A stretch of 14,712 bases of DNA from Candidatus Thorarchaeota archaeon MP11T_1 (GTDB lineage: Archaea; Asgardarchaeota; Thorarchaeia; Thorarchaeales; Thorarchaeaceae): assembly GCA_002825515.1 (NCBI GenBank), contig PJET01000143.1:1-14712 (forward strand), in the 5' to 3' direction. The position numbers and the translations under genes were made by a program. Shown here piece by piece: positions 1-7,297 of this stretch. Numbering within the stretch: position 1 is the first letter of the stretch; every line of letters begins with the position of its first letter. The notes under the pieces were generated by a model. It was not told the DNA's origin, made no database searches, and was given only the letters and a program-made list of their open reading frames with translations.

Positions 1-7
1 TGAGAAT

Positions 8-706
8 ATGGTCGAACAGTATGAAGATGCCTATGGCGAGTTGTATTCGCACCCTGGTGATTTCTTGAGCTGTTGTTGCTCACTCATCTTCATTCTAGTG
101 TTTGGAGTGCTGGTACTTTTCTCAAGACTGTCAAATATTGTCCTTCTCGACCCAACATTTGATCCCATTATTCTAATCATCCTCGAATATAGTATCGTTG
201 CTGTAGCAGGTTTCGTTATTGGATTCAGGATTCCTTCAATTGATGCGCAAGAGTTCTTCAAAAGGCCAATAATGGGTGACGTTCATAATTTTGCACGAGA
301 ACTCGATGGTGTACCCGGAATCCGTGCAGGTATGAACGTCGAGCTTGGATTCCGATCTGGAGTTCAAACGATTATCGATGCAGAAATCAAATCATATGTA
401 CAGGGTCTTCCAGAAACTGTTCAAATACAAGTACAGGTTTCACATAGTGGTTTTGCTTATCCTTACCTTGTAGGAACCGCGTATAAGGGCGGAAAAGTAA
501 AACCGCATGAAGAATCCTTTCGAATAGGCACAAGATATCCTGCTCTACTGGAATACTCCATGGACAAGGATGTTATGGTGATTGTTGCTCGCTTTAATAT
601 CCCTGAACGGACAAGTAGTGTTCCCCATATCTCAGTGAGGGATTTCAGACAACTCGCTGCGTTGCTAGCTGCAGAGTTGAAAGATAGGTATACACCAAAT
701 AGCTAG
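8..706 (+). CDS. Two-TM membrane protein with soluble C-terminal domain, unknown function
   Basis: I do not recognise a family. The 232-residue product has a short acidic N-terminus, a hydrophobic segment at about residues 19-47 that includes a CCC cluster, and a second one at about 52-73. About 155 soluble residues follow. Two N-terminal helices and a soluble tail suggest a membrane-anchored protein with the tail on one side of the membrane. The tail alternates beta-like stretches (around 105-150 and 186-198) and ends in a helix, with no catalytic motif that I can see. The ATG lies only 7 bases from the window edge, so its ribosome binding site and a possible upstream gene cannot be judged. 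Two more membrane-protein genes follow on the same strand, 73 and 18 bases apart, so the three probably form one expression unit. Real gene: likely. Function: unknown. Confidence 0.75.
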   Translation: MVEQYEDAYGELYSHPGDFLSCCCSLIFILVFGVLVLFSRLSNIVLLDPTFDPIILIILEYSIVAVAGFVIGFRIPSIDAQEFFKRPIMGDVHNFARELDGVPGIRAGMNVELGFRSGVQTIIDAEIKSYVQGLPETVQIQVQVSHSGFAYPYLVGTAYKGGKVKPHEESFRIGTRYPALLEYSMDKDVMVIVARFNIPERTSSVPHISVRDFRQLAALLAAELKDRYTPNS

Positions 707-779
707 CATAGACACCTTTAATTATTGGACATTCTGGCTGAGGAAGATAATAGTACCGGCTAGAGAGAGTTGGCAATGG

Positions 780-1073
780 ATGGCTTCGAATAATTGGACA
801 AACAAATGGATCTTGATGCTTATATTGGGAATTCTAATCCAAGTGATTCTCTATCCAACTGTTTGGATCTTCCAGCTCTTTACGCACGAATATTTTCCTG
901 ATGTATTTTTGATCTCAATTGTGTCTATTGTCATTCAAATTGGTGGATTCCTTACTATTATGATTAAGACCAAGGATACGGATCCAGCGATATATGGTCA
1001 AGGTCGACCTTTCCAACACAAACTCCGAGAAGAAGACGAGGATTTGGCTACTCGAAAGCCAACCTTCGATTGA
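780..1073 (+). CDS. Small two-TM membrane protein, unknown function
   Basis: The 97-residue product has two predicted membrane helices at about residues 10-34 and 42-63 and a charged C-terminal tail of about 30 residues rich in Glu, Asp, Lys and Arg. No family is recognised. The ATG at 780 is preceded by a purine-rich stretch (agagagag) rather than a clear Shine-Dalgarno. A second ATG at 776 is in another frame and stops after a few codons, so 780 is preferred. An AT-rich element (ctttaattatt, about 716-726) in the preceding gap could be a TATA box of its own. The gene is followed after 18 bases by a larger membrane protein and may encode a small partner of it. That pairing is inferred from proximity only. 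Confidence 0.65.
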   Translation: MASNNWTNKWILMLILGILIQVILYPTVWIFQLFTHEYFPDVFLISIVSIVIQIGGFLTIMIKTKDTDPAIYGQGRPFQHKLREEDEDLATRKPTFD

Positions 1074-1091
1074 AAGAGGAATGGCGTTAAT

Positions 1092-1940
1092 ATGGAACAG
1101 CAAGGCAAAGAACCAAGTCCTGTAATGAAGTTCGTTCAAGACTATAGGCTAAAGATGCTTATTCCTGAGCTTCTAGTTGTATTCGGAGTTTGGTATTTTC
1201 TCCCAATCTTGAATCCTTCATTCAGTCCTTTTGTGGGCAATGTTTACCAGGGTTTTGGGGTTTTCCAATATATCTTTCAACCACTATACTTTCTCCCAAG
1301 TGGAATACTTGTCCTTGCTACAGCATTCACTTTACATGGAATCTATCCGTTAGATAACTATCATGAGGGCAAAATCTCTAAACTACCCAAAGCCGCTATT
1401 ATCATGATTATTTTTTCATTTATTCTACTACCTGTACTTGTTGCATTTCAGATGCTTGGATACTACATGACTGAGATGACTGAATTCATAAGTCGGAATC
1501 CATTCTGGGAAAGAATCGAGAGCATTGGTGATCTTCTCTTCTATGCAGGACCAATGTTTTTTGTTGGTCTTCAATGGTGGCTCCTAATTCCAGTCTTTTT
1601 CTTGTCCCAAGGTGTTGATGGAATTCATAAGATTGCTCATCATGAAACTTCAAGCGAGAAAATTACTTGGATTTTTTATTTTCTCTGGCCAATGTCAATG
1701 CCATTCTTTTTTGATTCTGTAGAGATAATGGCGATGGTTGCATTGTCAATTCCAGCTTTTGCATTCTATTCTTACATTAGACCATACTATACATATGTTA
1801 CCTCTGTTCACACACTGACATTTGCTGTATTATTCATCATAGCTGTGATTCTAAATCCATTGTTACCATTAATGAACATCTGGTTTCCAGGATTCATTCC
1901 GCCCCATATCCCTCCACGAGTCGTACCTTGGCCATTCTGA
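1092..1940 (+). CDS. Polytopic membrane protein, about seven TM segments, unknown function
   Basis: The 282-residue product is very hydrophobic and rich in Phe, Trp, Tyr and Pro. Likely membrane segments lie near residues 20-40, 58-84, 100-127, 146-172, 190-206, 210-228 and 236-263. A proline-rich tail follows (PPHIPPRVVPWPF at 270-282). A short polar loop at 173-189 contains HKIAHHE, a histidine cluster that might bind metal, but there is no recognisable transporter or enzyme signature. The start lies 18 bases after the preceding small membrane protein, with a weak GAGG element upstream, which supports co-transcription. It ends 23 bases before the convergent stop of the next gene. A real gene is likely from its length and consistent hydrophobic pattern. 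The function is not known. Confidence 0.75.
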   Translation: MEQQGKEPSPVMKFVQDYRLKMLIPELLVVFGVWYFLPILNPSFSPFVGNVYQGFGVFQYIFQPLYFLPSGILVLATAFTLHGIYPLDNYHEGKISKLPKAAIIMIIFSFILLPVLVAFQMLGYYMTEMTEFISRNPFWERIESIGDLLFYAGPMFFVGLQWWLLIPVFFLSQGVDGIHKIAHHETSSEKITWIFYFLWPMSMPFFFDSVEIMAMVALSIPAFAFYSYIRPYYTYVTSVHTLTFAVLFIIAVILNPLLPLMNIWFPGFIPPHIPPRVVPWPF

Positions 1941-1963
1941 CTCAGTCATATTAAATCTCTTAG

Positions 1964-2971
1964 CTAGTCTGAAGATTCAAGAGTTTCAAAGAATATCTCT
2001 TGGAATTTTGAGCTTTCATCGTGGATTTTTCTTGAGAGCTCTGGACTTGCACCTGATAGACCGCATTGTGTGGAAACCATTGCGTTCCTCTTTACGAGGT
2101 CCAAATCAACTCCGCTTTCATTAAAGAGTCGAGTGCTTTGCGATAGATTGATTTTTAGAGTTTCAAGGATTGGTTTCGAGTAGGAGTCATCAACATTTGG
2201 TAGTGCACCAAGAGCAAGACCTCCTCCCTGTTTCATGAACGAGTTTAATTTCTCTGCTTGTTCTTGATCAACCTCGGGGGGATATCTCACAACGTCAATA
2301 TGCATTAGCTTCGGTTTACTGTCCCAAAGAGGAAACCATCCATCCAATTCCAACCGACGCCAATCATCACAATAATGATACGCTGGGATAACAGAACTCG
2401 GAAAGATACCATCGGTCTTCTGTATTATTTCTCGAATTGAAAGTCCGATATTTAGTCCTTGCCTAATCATATCTGAAACATGTCCTAGACCTGGATCATC
2501 TTGACAGAATATGAGTGTGTTACAAGAATCTTGTAGGTGCTTTACCTGTCCAATAGCTATTCTTGTCAATAGTCTTTGGAAGAAATGAAACATTCCCTTT
2601 GTAAGAAGTTGCTTTCCACTCCTATCTCTAATGCTGAAGCACATAGTGGTTGGAGCTGTCTGTTGTGTCTTGAAGAAAGGATAGTTTGTTCCATTCATCA
2701 AAAGGTAGTAACTATGTCCATGGTCTTTATCTACCATCAAGGAATCGTCATTACTTACCATCTCTCGATATGCATGAATATCAACATCAAGGGTGAATGC
2801 TCCGTCTTGTTCGAAGTCATCAATAAGTACTGCAAATTGTCTAATCATATCTTCCTCAGGCAAAGAAGTGATACTATAGGTATATGGTAGTTTGAGTTTC
2901 TGGATATATTCCACAGGTTTTAATGGATCTGTTTCACCGAGACTTCCCACTCCAAAAAAATGACCAACCAA
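1964..2971 (-). CDS. MetE/UROD-superfamily protein (cobalamin-independent methionine synthase C-terminal-like)
   Basis: The 335-residue protein resembles the C-terminal TIM-barrel half of cobalamin-independent methionine synthase and related archaeal methyltransferases, which bind a zinc-thiolate substrate. Seen in the sequence: an HYC motif (H199, C201) where MetE has H-x-C, GGGLALGALPNVDD at 249-262 matching the barrel segment before the last strands, and a TQCGL motif (C303) matching the final MetE zinc cysteine. At the place of the MetE glutamate ligand, 25 residues after C201, there is D226 (MHIDV). In the family such proteins move methyl groups to a thiol; the substrate here is unknown. 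The start is a TTG at 2971 with only a weak upstream AGGT. It lies 26 bases after the stop of the Helicase_C_3 gene, so the two are probably one operon, although no functional link is obvious. Confidence 0.7.
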   Translation of the reverse strand: MVGHFFGVGSLGETDPLKPVEYIQKLKLPYTYSITSLPEEDMIRQFAVLIDDFEQDGAFTLDVDIHAYREMVSNDDSLMVDKDHGHSYYLLMNGTNYPFFKTQQTAPTTMCFSIRDRSGKQLLTKGMFHFFQRLLTRIAIGQVKHLQDSCNTLIFCQDDPGLGHVSDMIRQGLNIGLSIREIIQKTDGIFPSSVIPAYHYCDDWRRLELDGWFPLWDSKPKLMHIDVVRYPPEVDQEQAEKLNSFMKQGGGLALGALPNVDDSYSKPILETLKINLSQSTRLFNESGVDLDLVKRNAMVSTQCGLSGASPELSRKIHDESSKFQEIFFETLESSD

Positions 2972-2997
2972 CTCTCTTGGTAGGAGACCTGTCAGAT

Positions 2998-4722
2998 TTA
3001 TACACTCCTCTTTACTTGACCTCGCCGTCGTATAACTCTATTACATGATGAAATGGCGGGGCAACCTTCACAGAGTTCAGGTATATCTTCAACTCCCTGA
3101 TCCTCACTATATAGTAAGAACTGCTCTGCAACTGAAGATGCAGCTGCAGCGGCTGTTTCACCACCTTCAATTTTTCTACGAACCATACACTTGTGCTTAC
3201 GGAGGTTCGCACTGAGCTCTTCCATATTTCCGCTCACAATGACTGCTGTGGGACCTACTTTTCTGATTATTTGTTTCGTGAAGTCCGGTATTAGCATTAG
3301 GTCTTCTAGATCCTGTTCAGATTGAGTTTCAAAAAGCGTAACGTCTGCGATGGTTGTGAATGTAGTTTGGGATGTCCAGTCTGTTATGGATCTTACTACA
3401 TTTTGTGGTATTGGTTTACTACTTTCTTTCTCTAGGAATCCAAGTATGTCATCTTCCCTAAGTCCGATTTCAATCGCTTCAAAAACTGATTTGTCTGAGA
3501 TCTTGAATGTACTCACAACATCTGTTTGAACAGGTTCCGTTATGAGCATAAGACGGAACAACTTCTGATATTCCATCTCTGTACTGAAAACAGTCACCTC
3601 AAAGTTTGGTAACACGAAAAATGAATCTCTTCCCTTTTCTCTCTCGTATGGCGTTCCTTTGAGAACATACTCTCCTACATCGGTTAGTCTAACCGCGAGA
3701 AGCTTTTTCCCTCTATATGCTGCTTCAATCAACCCTAAGAGTATAGGAGTTTCCAAAGAAAGCTGGACTCTATCATCATCAACTTGAATCCACTTCAATT
3801 CTTGTCGCTCAATGAACAATTCACTCCGAATCCAGTCCCTTAGTTCTTCAATACCAATCCATTCGTCAGGTGAGCTTTCTCTAAGCCGACATATTGCTAA
3901 ATTGAGTGTATATTCTGTAGGTTGATCAGGAGTTGCCCAAATCGCTCTTGTTCTCCCTAGTTGGGATAGAAGTAGTCTCCTGGCAACATGACGATACTCT
4001 CCAGCAAAGAGGAGGTCTATTTTCGAAGGGACAACCCTGTCTTCTTCTCCAACAATGTAGGCTCCCATCTTACGAGCCATCTTTTGCACTAATTCAAATC
4101 TCTCATCAGTAGATTTAGACATTGACGCTTTGATATTGTCTATCTCTCTCCTAGGAAACTCCCATGCACTTGTCAGATGCACTTCTCTCTTTGCCAAGTA
4201 TGACACAAGAAGGAGCATGTCAATGAGTAAAGTATCTCGTTCATTTTCAATATTTTTTGCTCTTTTTGGTTCCTCTGGTTGAGGTTCCGGTTTTGCTTCA
4301 AAGAGATCCCTCAAATGAGGAATGAAGAAATCCAGTACTTTGAACTCTGCAACTTCTCTTCCAAACTCTGTCAATCGTGACATCATTCGTCTTATGATAA
4401 TCCCTTTCTTCCGTAGATCTCTTTCTGTTTGGTTAAGCTGTCCATAGCTGTATATTTTTCTGAAGGGCTTGAGTCGGTCGTAGCTCATAGCTCCTCCGCT
4501 TAAAGTTAGGATTCCAAGCAAATCTCGTTCGAGGGTAGAAAATGTAGCAAATACCCTTTCTCTTTCTTCAGGCATTCTCATTTTTTCAGCGAGCATTTTA
4601 ATTAGTGACGATCCACTGTCCTTTCCTGAAACATCTATTGACCAATACTGGCATGCAACAATCAAGTCCTCTCTAAGGATATGTTCAATTTCTTTCTCTA
4701 AGGTTTCCTTTGGCATTATCAT
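2998..4722 (-). CDS. Helicase_C_3 (XPB/Ssl2 N-terminal-like) domain protein with C-terminal cysteine cluster
   Basis: The 574-residue protein has no helicase motifs but carries, at about 368-512, the accessory domain also found at the N-terminus of the XPB helicase encoded at 7290-8996. The match can be read directly: FVLPNFEVTV, EPVQTDVVSTFKIS and the stretch from KSVFEAIEIG to PIPQNV align with LIVQSDKSVL, SPEYVHTYRVT and LSLWNAAAMG to PIPGNI of XPB. The N-terminal 140 residues look like winged-helix elements, followed by an acidic/proline linker (about 142-160). The layout resembles the M. tuberculosis Rv0862c family, encoded beside XPB. The tail has an alanine run (524-528) and then C551, C554 and C560 (C-x2-C-x5-C), with C512 upstream, ending in basic residues. 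ATG at 4722 or at 4716 is possible. A role in DNA repair with XPB is inferred. Confidence 0.75.
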   Translation of the reverse strand: MIMPKETLEKEIEHILREDLIVACQYWSIDVSGKDSGSSLIKMLAEKMRMPEERERVFATFSTLERDLLGILTLSGGAMSYDRLKPFRKIYSYGQLNQTERDLRKKGIIIRRMMSRLTEFGREVAEFKVLDFFIPHLRDLFEAKPEPQPEEPKRAKNIENERDTLLIDMLLLVSYLAKREVHLTSAWEFPRREIDNIKASMSKSTDERFELVQKMARKMGAYIVGEEDRVVPSKIDLLFAGEYRHVARRLLLSQLGRTRAIWATPDQPTEYTLNLAICRLRESSPDEWIGIEELRDWIRSELFIERQELKWIQVDDDRVQLSLETPILLGLIEAAYRGKKLLAVRLTDVGEYVLKGTPYEREKGRDSFFVLPNFEVTVFSTEMEYQKLFRLMLITEPVQTDVVSTFKISDKSVFEAIEIGLREDDILGFLEKESSKPIPQNVVRSITDWTSQTTFTTIADVTLFETQSEQDLEDLMLIPDFTKQIIRKVGPTAVIVSGNMEELSANLRKHKCMVRRKIEGGETAAAAASSVAEQFLLYSEDQGVEDIPELCEGCPAISSCNRVIRRRGQVKRSV

Positions 4723-4767
4723 AACCGACCGTAGAATTGTCTAATGCAAACATGCGCCCAGCTTTTG

Positions 4768-4777
4768 AGTATTTAAG
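4768..4777 (-). promoter_or_regulatory. Candidate TATA box for the Helicase_C_3/MetE-like operon
   Basis: On the minus strand this reads CTTAAATACT and is centred about 50 bases upstream of the ATG at 4722. An archaeal transcript would then start near 4747 with a leader of roughly 20-25 bases. Spacing and composition fit; it is not proven. Confidence 0.4.
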
Positions 4778-4789
4778 GAGCTTTTGGTT

Positions 4790-4803
4790 TTACTATATAG
4801 TAA
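4790..4803. promoter_or_regulatory. Perfect 14-bp palindrome between divergent promoters
   Basis: TTACTATATAGTAA is its own reverse complement. It lies between the candidate TATA boxes of the minus-strand operon (4768-4777) and the RFC-like gene (4810-4820). It could be an operator for a dimeric regulator shared by both genes, or a bidirectional TATA element. A copy with one mismatch (TCACTATATAGTAA) occurs at 3104-3117, inside the end of the Helicase_C_3 gene. Confidence 0.45.
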
Positions 4804-4809
4804 TCTGAG

Positions 4810-4820
4810 TATATTTAATA
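4810..4820 (+). promoter_or_regulatory. Candidate TATA box for the RFC-like gene
   Basis: TATATTTAATA lies about 65 bases upstream of the TTG start at 4883. A start site about 25 bases downstream gives a leader of about 40 bases that includes GGTGA (4874-4878), a ribosome binding site 4 bases before the TTG. Confidence 0.45.
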
Positions 4821-4882
4821 GCTCTGCTGGAAAAAGAAACAAGCTTATTTTGTGAAGATATGACCAGTTTCTGGGTGAAATA

Positions 4883-5995
4883 TTGGAACCCGTTCTTTGG
4901 AGCGTAAAATATCGACCTAAAACTTGGAACGATTTCATTGGTAGAGAGAATACTATTAACCAATTGAAATCACTAGCTAATTCCAGTGTTTTCACAAACA
5001 TGATTTTCTACGGCCCATCAGGAACTGGAAAGACTGCTGCTGCAGAACTCTTCTCAAAAGCAATCCTTGGGGATAGTTTTGGAGCTAACTTCAAAATTTT
5101 GAATATTCGCGAAATATGGGACATCCCAGTGACCAAAGCTAAGCGATCGGTTCAAGATCTTGCAAAACTTGAACGTGATCAAAGATCCGAGTTAGATGAA
5201 TACATCTCCGTTGTTTTTCGTGAGGCAAAGGCTTCTAGAAAAGCTCGAGGTCGTTCAGGAGATCCAACAAGAAGTGAAATTCTTTCAGAAGCTATACGAT
5301 TCTTTGCATCAACAGCCACTGTTGCTGATGAAAAGGTCAAAATACTAGTTCTAGATGAAGCTGATGCCTTAAGTTGGAGCATGCAGCAAGCGCTTCGCAG
5401 AACCATGGAGTTGTATAGTGATGCTTGCCGATTCATACTCATAACTCCAACATTATCCGGGTGGAGCCCAGCAATCATCTCTCGATCTTTGACTCTAAAT
5501 TTTTCCACTCCTCCTTCTGAAGTTGTTCAACGCTTGGTTGCAGATATTGCTTCGAAGGAAAATGTGTCCATAGATAGTCCTGCTTTGACAGCAATTGCTA
5601 GGGAGTCTGATGGAGACCTAAGACGTGCAATAAACCTCCTTCAAATTGCATCCACTGCTAGCAATGCTGTGACTGAAGATATTGTATACAAGCACTCTGA
5701 AACTTATCTTACAGCACAGACTCGTAATATTGTGACTTTAGCTTTAGGTGGTCAATATGAGCCTGCAAGGAAAGAAATTAGAAATCTCATGGCAATTGAT
5801 GGATACTCCCCCAAAGAGATATGTCTTGAAATTGAACGAGACGTCGTGAAAAGACCCTTTCAACCTGAAGTTCTGAGTACGGTGCTGGATAGGATTGCAG
5901 AGATAGATTATCGTGTCCTGCATGGTAAGAATGCATTTGTTCATCTGGCTGCACTTATTGCATCTCTTCGAGCAATTGGAGTTGATTCAGGCTAA
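4883..5995 (+). CDS. Divergent RFC small-subunit-like AAA+ clamp-loader ATPase
   Basis: The 370-residue protein is a clamp-loader small-subunit relative; this family loads the PCNA sliding clamp onto DNA. The N-terminal VKYRPKTWNDFIG (8-20) is the classic RFC box. Walker A is GPSGTGKT (44-51), Walker B is VLDEAD (156-161), followed by QQALRRTMELYSDACRFIL, and the sensor 2 region is GDLRRAINLLQ (244-254). Departures from the canonical subunit: the usual LNASDERG segment is replaced by ILNIREIWD; about 45 extra charged residues sit before Walker B (about 80-148); the sensor 1 region reads ITPTLSG instead of the usual N-containing motif; and the SRC motif is SRS (200-202), keeping the arginine. 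It is therefore probably a paralog and not the main RfcS. The start is TTG with GGTGA 4 bases upstream. It is transcribed divergently from the Helicase_C_3 operon. Confidence 0.85.
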   Translation: MEPVLWSVKYRPKTWNDFIGRENTINQLKSLANSSVFTNMIFYGPSGTGKTAAAELFSKAILGDSFGANFKILNIREIWDIPVTKAKRSVQDLAKLERDQRSELDEYISVVFREAKASRKARGRSGDPTRSEILSEAIRFFASTATVADEKVKILVLDEADALSWSMQQALRRTMELYSDACRFILITPTLSGWSPAIISRSLTLNFSTPPSEVVQRLVADIASKENVSIDSPALTAIARESDGDLRRAINLLQIASTASNAVTEDIVYKHSETYLTAQTRNIVTLALGGQYEPARKEIRNLMAIDGYSPKEICLEIERDVVKRPFQPEVLSTVLDRIAEIDYRVLHGKNAFVHLAALIASLRAIGVDSG

Positions 5996-6288
5996 AACAT
6001 TTGTTCAATCCTACTATCTATTCTGACCTTGTCATATAATGCAGACACGAGGTTGGGTGATAGACTTTGACGGTCATACAGAAACTCTGCTTTTAGAGTG
6101 TCTTCTTCTCTAGATATCATTTCATTATTTATTGCCATTGTAAGCATTCGTCTAATCTGACTTGGACTTCCATATCTGCACCTGAATGAGATAAACTCAA
6201 CAGCATCTTCTACATGAACAGGATTTCCTTTCTTTCTAAAAAGGTGTGTTAGAATGAGAAGGAGGTCTCTGCCATTCATGATTTGCAT
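5992..6288 (-). CDS. Small DUF2240-like archaeal protein
   Basis: The 98-residue product has a helical, winged-helix-like pattern. FRKKG at 17-21, a helix with EDAVEFISFRCRYGSPSQIRR (27-47) and a second helix with NNEMISREEDTLKAEF (54-69) fit the layout of the archaeal DUF2240 family as I remember it (hydrophobic N-terminus, F-R/K-K-G turn, GLL-type helix, F-containing tail). The family has no assigned function, and this assignment is from memory of its pattern. ATG at 6288 and ATG at 6279 (M4) are both possible starts. Its TAG overlaps the TAA of the convergent RFC-like gene by 4 bases in total, so the two cannot share a terminator spacer. Confidence 0.65.
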   Translation of the reverse strand: MQIMNGRDLLLILTHLFRKKGNPVHVEDAVEFISFRCRYGSPSQIRRMLTMAINNEMISREEDTLKAEFLYDRQSLSPNLVSALYDKVRIDSRIEQMF

Positions 6289-6334
6289 GCTACCCGACAG
6301 CCTTTTAGAAGTTGCCGTGTCATAGCCTCTAGAG

Positions 6335-7297
6335 ATGACGAAACGTCAATTGGTTTGTGTTCATGGACATACGATTAAAGAATTGGAACGCCTTCTACAA
6401 GATGCATGTGCTCTTTTTGACGAATCTGTTACTTTAGAAATCAATGCGCTTGGAGGATGGTCGAACATAAACATCCGCGGCTACTCTGGGGAAATTGATT
6501 TTGTATTGAAACTCCCTTGGACCATTTCATCTCATTCTATTGAACCATACAAGAAACTATTCGATATCAGTCTATTCTTCAACCGCCATGAACTTGGTCC
6601 ATTACCATTGTCCATTGGAAAACTCTCCGATTCAAAAGAAACTCCCTTCATCATCTTTGAATATGTTGCAGGGGTCATTCACAGCTCTCTAACTGATTTT
6701 TCAGTCGACGAATTGGCAGCTGTCAATAAATGCCTTCATCATTTCTCTCAGCAGAAACCTCCAGGTCTAACACTATACGAATCCGCCTCTGACTATATTG
6801 CCACTGCTCATGACCAAGTTGACAATCATGAAGGACTATCTAGTTGCTCTCAAGAGCTAGCTGATTTGCACAATTCTTTATCCAAGTTATATCCTGAAGT
6901 TCTTTCATACGCTGATTCTCTCGGGAAGTGGACTCAATCATTGATGCATGGTGACCTATGGGTTCCAAACATTGTCCTACAATCCGACAAAGTAATTCTA
7001 CTTGATTTTGAAGCTGCTGCATATGGACATCGGCTTTATGACATGGCGTACCTTCTTGAAACACCTAGCATTCCTGAAACCAAAACTTTCGGCTTAATCT
7101 CTCCAGATGAAATTGATAGGGTGAACAAGTTGAGGCCAATTGCATTGGCATATGTGGTTGAATGGTCTTTGGAACGTCTTCTTTCAGTAGAGTCCAATTT
7201 GGTTGAACCAAATTTAGCTACAAAAGAGAGTTGGTCTGCAGTTATGGGTTACACACGTTCGAAGATCTCTCGCTTGGAAGCACTTCTAACTAATTGA
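6335..7297 (+). CDS. APH/choline-kinase-like phosphotransferase
   Basis: The 320-residue protein has the aminoglycoside phosphotransferase/choline kinase fold (APH, PF01636). Seen: an N-terminal lobe with the candidate ATP-binding lysine K59 (FVLKLP), a hinge segment FIIFEYVAGV (105-114), the catalytic loop MHGDLWVPN (204-212, with D207 and N212) and the metal-binding LLDFEAAAYG (222-231, with D224). These enzymes phosphorylate small hydroxyl-bearing substrates such as choline, homoserine or sugars; which one cannot be told here. There is no evidence that it confers drug resistance. The ATG at 6335 has no clear Shine-Dalgarno. A TTTTAGAA element about 30 bases upstream would give a nearly leaderless transcript. 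Its TGA overlaps the convergent XPB end by 8 bases. Confidence 0.8.
   Translation: MTKRQLVCVHGHTIKELERLLQDACALFDESVTLEINALGGWSNINIRGYSGEIDFVLKLPWTISSHSIEPYKKLFDISLFFNRHELGPLPLSIGKLSDSKETPFIIFEYVAGVIHSSLTDFSVDELAAVNKCLHHFSQQKPPGLTLYESASDYIATAHDQVDNHEGLSSCSQELADLHNSLSKLYPEVLSYADSLGKWTQSLMHGDLWVPNIVLQSDKVILLDFEAAAYGHRLYDMAYLLETPSIPETKTFGLISPDEIDRVNKLRPIALAYVVEWSLERLLSVESNLVEPNLATKESWSAVMGYTRSKISRLEALLTN

Noticed and set aside
2576..2890. Plus-strand reading frame inside the MetE-like gene
   Set aside because: It is a shadow of the minus-strand gene, which has clear family motifs in the same span.
5992..5995. Overlapping stop codons of convergent genes as a special signal
   Set aside because: Short overlaps of convergent ends are common in compact genomes; this one and 7290-7297 need no special explanation.
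6335..7297. Antibiotic resistance gene
   Set aside because: The fold is that of aminoglycoside and choline kinases, but the substrate cannot be assigned and the setting is a chromosomal housekeeping region, not a resistance context.
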